DNA of 6,714 bases from Hyphomicrobiales bacterium (GTDB taxonomy: Bacteria; Pseudomonadota; Alphaproteobacteria; Rhizobiales; Xanthobacteraceae): NCBI GenBank assembly GCA_017304505.1, contig JAFKKQ010000301.1:1-6714 (forward strand), written 5' to 3'. The position numbers and the translations under genes were made by a program. The notes under the pieces are model-generated. The model had not been told where the DNA came from. It ran no database searches and saw only the letters and a list, made by a program, of their open reading frames with translations. Of this stretch, positions 1 through 4,962 are shown piece by piece. Every line of letters starts with the position of its first letter. Within the stretch, counting starts at the first letter, position 1.

Positions 1-526
1 CCGCGCGGTCGGTGAGCGGCCCGTTGTGCTTCACCAGCCCTTCGAGCGTTTCCCAGGTGAGGTTCAGCCCGTCGAAATTGGCGTAGCGCCGCTCCAGCGC
101 CGTCACGACATGCAGCGTCTGCGCGTTGTGGTCGAAGCCGCCGAACGCCGCGAGACAGCGGTCGAGCGCACGCTCGCCGGCATGGCCGAACGGCGGATGG
201 CCGAGATCGTGGCCGAGTCCGGATGCTTCGGCCAGATCCTCGTCGAGCGCGAGCGCCCGGGCGATCGAACGGGCCACCTGCGTTACCTCCAGCGTATGCG
301 TCAGGCGGGTGCGGAAATGATCGCCCTCCTGGAACACGAACACCTGGGTTTTGTGGGCGAGCCGCCGGAACGCGGTGGAATGGATGATGCGGTCGCAGTC
401 GCGCCGGAAGTCGCTGCGGGTGGCGCTCGCAGGCTCGGCAAAGCGCCGGCCCCGGCTGCGCGCCGGGTCCGACGCGAACGGCGCACGCGCGGAGCCCGCC
501 ATCGGCATGCGATTGTCGCCTGTCAT
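1..526 (-). CDS. dgt: Deoxyguanosinetriphosphate triphosphohydrolase-like protein (dGTPase, HD superfamily), N-terminal part
   Basis: Reading the minus strand from the ATG at 526-524 gives 175 codons open to the window edge, so the C-terminal half (family usually about 400 residues) lies outside. The family hydrolyses dGTP or other dNTPs to the deoxynucleoside and triphosphate in the cytoplasm; the exact substrate of this alphaproteobacterial subgroup is not visible here. Hallmarks seen: [26 protein letters not shown] (residues about 38-63), [11 protein letters not shown] with metal-ligand His77, and [14 protein letters not shown] (105-118) with the HD pair His106-Asp107, followed by FDHNAQTL. 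In-frame ATGs at codons 7 and 9 are alternative starts; no strong Shine-Dalgarno precedes any of them. It is transcribed away from the glycosyltransferase cassette. In related genomes the next gene upstream is, from memory, erpA, which here is nearly 4 kb away. Confidence 0.93.
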   Translation of the reverse strand, partial: MTGDNRMPMAGSARAPFASDPARSRGRRFAEPASATRSDFRRDCDRIIHSTAFRRLAHKTQVFVFQEGDHFRTRLTHTLEVTQVARSIARALALDEDLAEASGLGHDLGHPPFGHAGERALDRCLAAFGGFDHNAQTLHVVTALERRYANFDGLNLTWETLEGLVKHNGPLTDRA

Positions 527-783
527 AACCAAATCTACCAAGCCAAATCGACCGAGCCATATAACGACCGAGACCCGTCGCAATCGGCTTATTACGATTG
601 CCGCAGCGCGGCAATGCGCTGCGACCCATAGCGGATTGTCGCCCCGGGACCTCCGCCGGCCCACTTGACGTCCGCCCAGACCTGGAAACGCTTCGCGCTT
701 TGCGATATTGGCGGCTATCGTCCCTCAAGCGTACCGACGCCATAGCTTACTCACACCATGTGCTTCCGCATCGCAGTGCGAAC
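527..783. other. Divergent intergenic region between dgt and the glycosyltransferase cassette
   Basis: About 257 bases without a convincing gene. An open frame enters the region upstream of the glycosyltransferase start, but its sequence before codon 784 has no protein-like character and lacks family similarity. The region should hold the promoters for both dgt (minus) and the cassette (plus). A TTATAT-like -10 is readable on the minus strand at 564-559, but without a good -35. On the plus strand a TTGACG at 665-670 has no good -10 at the right distance. No promoter is called. The overlapping inverted repeats at 580-623 are listed separately. Confidence 0.5.
580..623. repeat. Three overlapping perfect inverted repeats
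   Basis: Arms read directly: GCAATCG (580-586) with CGATTGC (595-601), 8-base loop; ATTGCCG (597-603) with CGGCAAT (609-615), 5-base loop; CGCAGCGC (602-609) with GCGCTGCG (616-623), 6-base loop. Neighbouring hairpins share bases, so the middle one excludes the outer two. There is no T-run on either strand, so they are not intrinsic terminators. They could be an operator, an alternating leader structure, or chance in GC-rich DNA. Confidence 0.45.
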
Positions 784-1865
784 ATGCGCCACGGCAGTGA
801 AAACGACATCGCGCCCGCCTTGATGCCCGGCATCAGGGTTGCGGTGGTGATTCCCAGCTACCGCGTGCGCGATCGCATCGCGTCGGTGATCGCGCGCATC
901 GGCCCCGAGGTCGAAGCCATCTATGTCGTCGACGATGCCTGCCCGGAAGGAAGCGGCCGTTTCGTCGAGGACAACATCCGCGACCGGCGCGTGCGCGTGC
1001 TCTACAACGACACCAACCGCGGGTTGGCGGCGCCACGCTGGCGGGCATGGCGCGGGCCGCGGCCGACGGTGCCGACGTCATCGTCAAGATCGACGGCGAC
1101 GGGCAGATGGACCCCGCCCTCATCCCGAGCTTTGTCGGCGTGATCGCCTCGGGCGAGGCCGACTACGCCAAAGGCAACCGATTCTTTGAACTGGAGGGCC
1201 TCGCGACTATGCCGCTGGGGCGCCTGATCGGCAACGCCGGGCTCTCCTTTCTGGCCAAGATCTCGACCGGCTATTGGCACACGTTCGATCCGACCAACGG
1301 CTTCTTCGCCATTCATGCGAGCCTCATCGATCTGCTGCCGGCGAACAAAATATCGCAACGTTATTTCTTCGAATCGGACCTCCTGTTCCGCCTCAACATC
1401 CTCACCGCTCATGTCATCGATATTCCGATGCATTCGCACTACGCCGACGAGATCAGCGGCATGAAACCGCACCGCGAGATCGTGCGCTTTGCGGCGGCGC
1501 ATCTGCGCAACTTCGGCAAGCGCGTGCTGTACAGCTATTTCGTCCGCAATTTTTCCGTCGCCTCGCTGCAGCTTGTGCTCGGCATCATCCTGACTCTGTT
1601 CGGCACCATCTACGGCATCGTACACTGGGGCACGAGCGCGCCGGCCACCGCCGGCACCGTGATGATCGCGGCACTTCCGATCATCGTCGGCGTGCAGCTT
1701 CTTCTGGCGTTTCTCAGCTACGACATCCAATCCGTGCCGCGTTCGACGCTGCACTTGCGCCTGAAAACGTCGGCCTTGCCTCGGTGCGCCCTGGCTCATC
1801 AGGGCAACGCACCGGCTCTCGAGACGGCTGCCGGCGAGCAAGACCGACCAAAGCAGAAACCATGA
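784..1865 (+). CDS. Family 2 glycosyltransferase, DPM1/GtrB-like polyprenyl-phosphate sugar transferase; interrupted by a frameshift
   Basis: The protein is split over two frames: codons from ATG 784 run correctly up to NDTNRG (ending 1023), and the continuation VGGATLAGMARAAADG is one frame away from 1023 on. Adding one G to the GGG at 1021-1023 restores about 360 residues. The repaired product has a GT-A fold: VVIPSYR (about 21-27), VVDDACP (48-54, nucleotide-binding Asp), KIDGDGQMDP with the DxD-type metal site (102-111), FDPTNGFFAI (168-177) and FFESDLLFRLN (195-205). Two C-terminal membrane helices follow (about 257-280 and 288-312). This layout is typical of enzymes that transfer a sugar from a nucleotide donor to undecaprenyl or dolichyl phosphate at the cytoplasmic membrane face. 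The start is uncertain: ATG 784 gives the longer plausible N-terminus, ATG 823 is an alternative just before the first beta strand, and neither has a good ribosome site. The stop overlaps the next gene by ATGA. As read, translation from 784 would end at 1143. An internal ATG at 1047 would give 272 residues lacking the nucleotide-binding half. Confidence 0.85.
1021..1025 (+). other. Frameshift point in the glycosyltransferase gene (one G apparently missing)
   Basis: The sequence reads CGC GGG TTGGCGGC. The family motif here is normally N-x-G-V/L-G-G-A with continuation into GATLAGMA. CGC GGG GTT GGC GGC GCC would encode RGVGGA and join both frames perfectly. A single G dropped from a G-run explains everything; no other indel is needed. 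Confidence 0.85.
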
Positions 1866-2560
1866 CGCCTGTACCGAAATCCTTCCGGCCGCCGCCAGAC
1901 TCTAAGATGCTAACCGATCGGTGGCTCGCCAATTACGATCGCGCCAATTACGATAGGGGTCTGTCGGCGTCTGTGCTCCGGCGCACGCATGCATTGATCG
2001 AACGGCCTTTCGGGCCGGATGCCCATATTCCTCGTGTCCTTGAAATTGGGGCGGGCACGCTTGCGCATCTCGCATTCATACGGCACCGCTACGACAGCTA
2101 TATCGCGTCGGACTTCGACCAAGCCGTCTTGGATTCGGCTGGTGCCATTCCTTTGCCGGCCGGAGTCGAATTGATGAAGCTCGACGGCGACAGCCTTCCG
2201 TTCCCCGACGACAGCTTTGACAGGCTGATTGCCACTCACGTGCTGGAACACGTTCCATTTCCGCATCTGGCGATTCAGGAATGGGTGCGCGTTCTCAAGC
2301 CGGGCGGCATACTGTCGCTCATCCTGCCTTGTGACCCGGGCATGGCGTGGCGACTTGGACGCTATATGGGACCGAGAAAACAGGCGGAAAAAGCCGGTCT
2401 CCCATACGATTATTATATGGCCCGCGAGCACATCAACAGCATCTTCAATCTTCACCAGATCCTGAAATTCCACTTTCCCAAGCGCGCGGTGACATGGTGG
2501 CCGCTTCGCTTGCCCCTGCCCGACGTCAACTTGATCTATGCGGGGAATTTTTATGTTTAA
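1862..2560 (+). CDS. Class I SAM-dependent methyltransferase (Methyltransf_11 type)
   Basis: 232 residues. SAM-binding motif I is VLEIGAGT (residues 59-66), the acidic end of strand 2 is SDFDQ (83-87), and LDGDSLPFPDDSFDRLIATHVLEHV (107-131) is the classic motif II/III region. WVRVLKPGGILSLILP (141-156) follows, as in small-molecule and sugar methyltransferases of the UbiE/Methyltransf_11 group. No membrane helix is seen, so it is cytosolic. The acceptor cannot be told from sequence; a cassette-linked sugar or lipid is an inference from the neighbours. The start ATG (1862-1864) overlaps the glycosyltransferase stop as ATGA, and there is no separate Shine-Dalgarno, which points to translational coupling. 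The frame stays open far upstream, but that part is only a shadow of the glycosyltransferase. The gene looks less GC-rich than its surroundings: line 2401-2460 has 27 G/C of 60, against 45 of 60 in dgt line 121-180. Confidence 0.88.
   Translation: MTPVPKSFRPPPDSKMLTDRWLANYDRANYDRGLSASVLRRTHALIERPFGPDAHIPRVLEIGAGTLAHLAFIRHRYDSYIASDFDQAVLDSAGAIPLPAGVELMKLDGDSLPFPDDSFDRLIATHVLEHVPFPHLAIQEWVRVLKPGGILSLILPCDPGMAWRLGRYMGPRKQAEKAGLPYDYYMAREHINSIFNLHQILKFHFPKRAVTWWPLRLPLPDVNLIYAGNFYV
1927..1956 (+). repeat. 15-base tandem duplication inside the methyltransferase gene
   Basis: CGCCAATTACGATCG (1927-1941) is followed directly by CGCCAATTACGATAG (1942-1956), 14 of 15 identical. It is in frame and yields the repeated pentapeptide ANYDR-ANYDR at residues 23-32, ahead of the SAM-binding core. 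Because the length is a multiple of three, the reading frame is kept. Confidence 0.75.
2542..2547 (+). promoter_or_regulatory. Ribosome binding site deciding the start of the EamA/SMR-like gene
   Basis: GGGGAA lies 5 bases before ATG 2553, inside the 3' end of the methyltransferase gene. It is the clearest Shine-Dalgarno-like element in the cassette and selects ATG 2553 over ATG 2538. Confidence 0.5.
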
Positions 2561-2921
2561 TCCGAACTATCTTCTTGTCGCCGGAGCGGTCGCCGTCATC
2601 GCCTGCGGCCAGATCATTTTCAAGTTTGCAGCGCTGCAACTGCACTTCGATCCGGGGCGGCCGTGGATCGAAGTGCTGCGCGTCAACCTTCTGCCGGTCA
2701 GCTTGGTGCTGCTGGCGCTCGTGCTCTATCTGATCTCGACCATTGCCTGGATTCAGGCGCTACGCACCATACCGCTTTCCATCGCATTCATGTTCAATGC
2801 GCTCGCTTTCATCATCGTGCCTTTTGCAGGCTTCATCCTGTTCGGCGAGCAGATGCCCCGATATTTCCTTCCGAGCGCGGCGATGATCATTGGCGGGATC
2901 ATACTTGTGTCGATGGGATGA
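2553..2921 (+). CDS. Small four-helix membrane protein of the EamA/SMR (DMT) superfamily, candidate lipid-linked sugar flippase subunit
   Basis: 122 residues with four hydrophobic segments (about 6-27, 45-67, 74-98, 104-121). The pattern resembles ArnE/ArnF-like and EmrE-like members of the drug/metabolite transporter superfamily: CGQIIFKFAA in helix 1 (18-27), W-x-x-ALRTIPLSIAFMFNAL (66-84) and FGEQMP before helix 4 (97-102). Such proteins act as dimers in the inner membrane. ArnE/F move an undecaprenyl-linked aminosugar outward, and other relatives export small cations. The setting between a polyprenyl-phosphate glycosyltransferase and a DUF2142 protein favours lipid-sugar flipping, but this is inference. 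ATG 2553 is chosen because GGGGAA lies just upstream (2542-2547); ATG 2538 is in frame but has no ribosome site. It overlaps the methyltransferase by 8 bases and the next gene by ATGA. Confidence 0.8.
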   Translation: MFNPNYLLVAGAVAVIACGQIIFKFAALQLHFDPGRPWIEVLRVNLLPVSLVLLALVLYLISTIAWIQALRTIPLSIAFMFNALAFIIVPFAGFILFGEQMPRYFLPSAAMIIGGIILVSMG

Positions 2922-4366
2922 TTGACATTCGTCCAATGATTCGCGAAAGCCGATTGGAAATGGCCGCTGCCTCAGCGCCGATGGAAAAAGCGACGCTCAC
3001 TTCGCGACGTCTCTGGACGTGGTTGTTTATCGCTGTCGCTCTCCCTTACGTTCTCGTCCTTGTATTCTTGACCCCGCCCTTCCAGGTGCCGGACGAGTCC
3101 GAGCATTATTTCTATGCGCGCGCGATCACGACCGGCAGCATCCTGCCGCAGGACCTGCCGAACGGCGGACGAGGCGGTTTCGTCACCCAGGCGGATGTCG
3201 AGCTTGAGGCCATCTTTCCCAGCGTGACGTTTCATTTCCATCCCGAAATGAAAGCCACGCCGGCGCTGTTCGACCAAGCGCGGCACGTGGGCGGCGCCGA
3301 TGTTCTCGTTCCCGCGGGCTATTCAGGAGCTGCGGTTTACCCGCCGTTGGCCTATGCCGTCCCCGCGCTTGCGATGTGGGGCGCCGACGCGCTGGGTTTG
3401 CGGCGGCTCCAGGCGTTCTACGCCGGGCGTCTTGCCAACGCGCTTTTATTTATCGCCGCGATTGCCGCAGCGATCTGGATCGCCCCGACTGGGCGGCCGG
3501 CATTTGCCTTCATTTTCCTGCTGCCGATGTCGTTGTATCAGGCCGCTTCACTTTCCGCGGACGTGCCTGCGTTCGCGCTGACGGCCATCATCTGCGCCCT
3601 GCTTGTCCGCGCGGCGCTCACCCCGTCTCCCGCGGAGAGCCGACTGTGGCCGATAGCGATTCTGATCGCAATCCTGGCGACAATCAAATCGCCGCTCGTC
3701 GCGCTGGCGGTGCCTCTCGCCGTGCTTGGCTGGCGGGTCTCCACAAGAGCGGCGCTTCTGCCCGCACTGGCCGCCGTCGGCGTCTGGTTGGCATGGACCT
3801 ACGGTTTTGTCCTGACGGATGCCTTCGATGCCAGGCTCAAGACAATTCCCGGCGGGGTGTCAGCCCGCGATCAAGTCCATTTCCTTCTGTCCCATCCCTT
3901 GTCGATCATCCCGATCGCGATCGAAACCTTCCGCCAGAAGACAATCACTTACGTTGCCAGCGGCATCGGCGTGTTCGGAGCCTTCGATACGCCTCTCGCC
4001 CTCTGGTTCTATCTGTTGGCCCTCGCATCCGGGCTTGCGGCGTTTACCTGCAGCTCCGTTTCCGAGCCAGTCAAGGTTTCGCGTCCTTTCCGGCTCGCTC
4101 TGGCCGCGGCGGGCGTGATCGCGACCGCGCTGATTTTCGGCGCACTGTATCTGACTTGGACTCCGGTCGGCTCCGGGCTCGTCCTCGGTGTTCAGGGCCG
4201 TTATTTCATACCGGTGCTGCTGGTTCTGGCGCTGTCGGTTTCCGGCCTCACGCATTTCCATCCTCCCGCGACCGAGCGGCTGACGGCGGCCGTCCTGTCG
4301 TTTTTTTACGCGCTATCGCTCTGTCACGCGCCGTTTGTGCTGCTCAGCCGCTATTACCTAACCTAA
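2918..4366 (+). CDS. DUF2142 family multi-spanning membrane protein, candidate GT-C-like glycosyltransferase
   Basis: 482 residues from the ATG at 2918-2920, which overlaps the preceding stop as ATGA. ATGs at 2936 and 2960 are alternatives. After a short cytoplasmic N-terminus comes one helix (about 32-52) and the family signature TPPFQVPDESEHYFYARA (52-69). The acidic DE and the His sit just outside the first helix, as in DUF2142 proteins. A long polar loop (about 70-145) leads to many further hydrophobic segments ending near LLSRYYLT. The first-loop acidic motif and overall plan resemble GT-C enzymes, which use polyprenyl-phosphate sugars on the outer face of the membrane. DUF2142 members often sit in polysaccharide or O-antigen clusters; activity has not been shown for this protein. 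It is last in the cassette and probably co-translated with the EamA/SMR-like gene. The family is fairly sure; the role is inferred from context. Confidence 0.82.
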   Translation: MIDIRPMIRESRLEMAAASAPMEKATLTSRRLWTWLFIAVALPYVLVLVFLTPPFQVPDESEHYFYARAITTGSILPQDLPNGGRGGFVTQADVELEAIFPSVTFHFHPEMKATPALFDQARHVGGADVLVPAGYSGAAVYPPLAYAVPALAMWGADALGLRRLQAFYAGRLANALLFIAAIAAAIWIAPTGRPAFAFIFLLPMSLYQAASLSADVPAFALTAIICALLVRAALTPSPAESRLWPIAILIAILATIKSPLVALAVPLAVLGWRVSTRAALLPALAAVGVWLAWTYGFVLTDAFDARLKTIPGGVSARDQVHFLLSHPLSIIPIAIETFRQKTITYVASGIGVFGAFDTPLALWFYLLALASGLAAFTCSSVSEPVKVSRPFRLALAAAGVIATALIFGALYLTWTPVGSGLVLGVQGRYFIPVLLVLALSVSGLTHFHPPATERLTAAVLSFFYALSLCHAPFVLLSRYYLT

Positions 4367-4492
4367 CACGGGCGCCACGGCCGACCGCGGCCCCGCCGGA
4401 GCGGCTTCATTGACCTTGGCCGCTGCTGCACTTAACTATCGGGGCAGCCGTGGAGCAGCCAAGGCCGGCTGGGCCAGACAATAGGCACCGCA
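4367..4492. other. Spacer between the cassette and erpA
   Basis: 126 GC-rich bases without a gene. No hairpin followed by a T-run is seen, so the cassette has no clear intrinsic terminator and read-through into erpA is possible. GCGGCC (4387-4392) and GGCCGC (4418-4423) can pair, but over a 25-base loop, which is weak. A possible promoter is listed separately. Confidence 0.45.
4410..4438 (+). promoter_or_regulatory. Possible sigma-70-type promoter for erpA
   Basis: TTGACC (4410-4415) matches the -35 consensus at five of six positions. The box 17 bases later, TAACTA (4433-4438), is a poor -10; TTAACT at a 16-base spacing is an equally weak alternative. Its position 55-80 bases ahead of the erpA start is suitable. 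Seen by eye only. Confidence 0.28.
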
Positions 4493-4876
4493 ATGACCGA
4501 ACCGACAAGAACCGACGCAACGGCAGCCGACACAACGGCAACCGATGCTGCCAACGCAGGCGTCATCGTGACCGAGCGGGCTGCACGCCGGATCGGCGAG
4601 ATTCTGCAATCGGATCCGGGCGCCATGCTGCGCGTCAGCGTGGAAGGCGGCGGCTGCTCCGGCTTCCAGTACCGGTTCGATGTCGACCGCGCCAAGACCG
4701 ACGACGATGTGACCATCGCCCGCGACGGCGTCACCGTTCTGATCGATTCCGTCTCGCTTCAATTCCTGGCGGGCTCGCAAATCGACTTCGTCGACGATCT
4801 GATCGGCGCCTCGTTCAAGATCAACAACCCGCAGGCCAAGACCTCCTGCGGCTGCGGGACGAGCTTTTCGCTGTAG
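4493..4876 (+). CDS. erpA: A-type iron-sulfur cluster carrier/insertion protein ErpA (HesB/IscA family)
   Basis: 127 residues. The three conserved cluster-binding cysteines are present in the right spacing: Cys55 in GGGCSGFQY and Cys119/Cys121 in SCGCGTSF near the C-terminus. IDFVDDLIGASFKINNPQA (97-115) is the usual strand-loop before the CGCG motif. The protein receives Fe-S clusters from the scaffold and hands them to apoenzymes in the cytoplasm. AGG at 4483-4485 lies 7 bases before the ATG. The N-terminus carries about 22 extra residues rich in Thr, Ala and Asp before the core begins at VIVTERAARRI (24-34). Bacterial ErpA/IscA are usually about 105-115 residues, so the tail is a modest extension. 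IscA or SufA naming cannot be excluded from sequence alone. The divergent dgt partner is what favours ErpA. Confidence 0.93.
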   Translation: MTEPTRTDATAADTTATDAANAGVIVTERAARRIGEILQSDPGAMLRVSVEGGGCSGFQYRFDVDRAKTDDDVTIARDGVTVLIDSVSLQFLAGSQIDFVDDLIGASFKINNPQAKTSCGCGTSFSL

Positions 4877-4888
4877 CGTTCCGCCCTG

Positions 4889-4904
4889 GCCCGTTCTTCC
4901 GGGC
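4889..4904 (+). terminator. Weak hairpin between erpA and the convergent RND gene
   Basis: GCCCG (4889-4893), loop TTCTTC, CGGGC (4900-4904). The 5-bp GC stem sits 12 bases after the erpA stop in an 86-base convergent gap. No T-run follows on either strand, so any termination would be weak or bidirectional. Low support. Confidence 0.28.
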
Positions 4905-4962
4905 GCGAGCGAATTTCCAGTCACACGACCCGAAATCCGCGTCCACCGGGCGGCAACCGAGC

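Noticed and set aside
26..631. Long plus-strand open frame at the left end
   Set aside because: It is antisense to dgt, whose minus-strand reading has unmistakable HD-family motifs. The plus-strand product is Arg/Glu-rich and resembles nothing.
598..783. N-terminal extension of the glycosyltransferase back to ATG 598
   Set aside because: The extra residues are low in hydrophobic pattern, lie over the inverted repeats, and precede the point where GT2 proteins normally begin.
1021..1025. Programmed ribosomal frameshifting in the glycosyltransferase
   Set aside because: There is no slippery heptamer (XXXYYYZ) and no clear downstream stem positioned for it; a missing base is simpler.
1002..1841. 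Minus-strand open frame across the glycosyltransferase
   Set aside because: It is a shadow of a high-GC gene; the sense strand carries the GT2 motifs and membrane helices.
1274..1861. Upstream extension of the methyltransferase frame
   Set aside because: His/Arg-rich shadow of the glycosyltransferase in another frame. The true start at 1862 makes an ATGA overlap and the SAM domain begins after it.
3376..4413. Second plus-strand frame inside the DUF2142 gene
   Set aside because: Arg/Ala-rich shadow; the overlapping frame has the DUF2142 signature and membrane helices.
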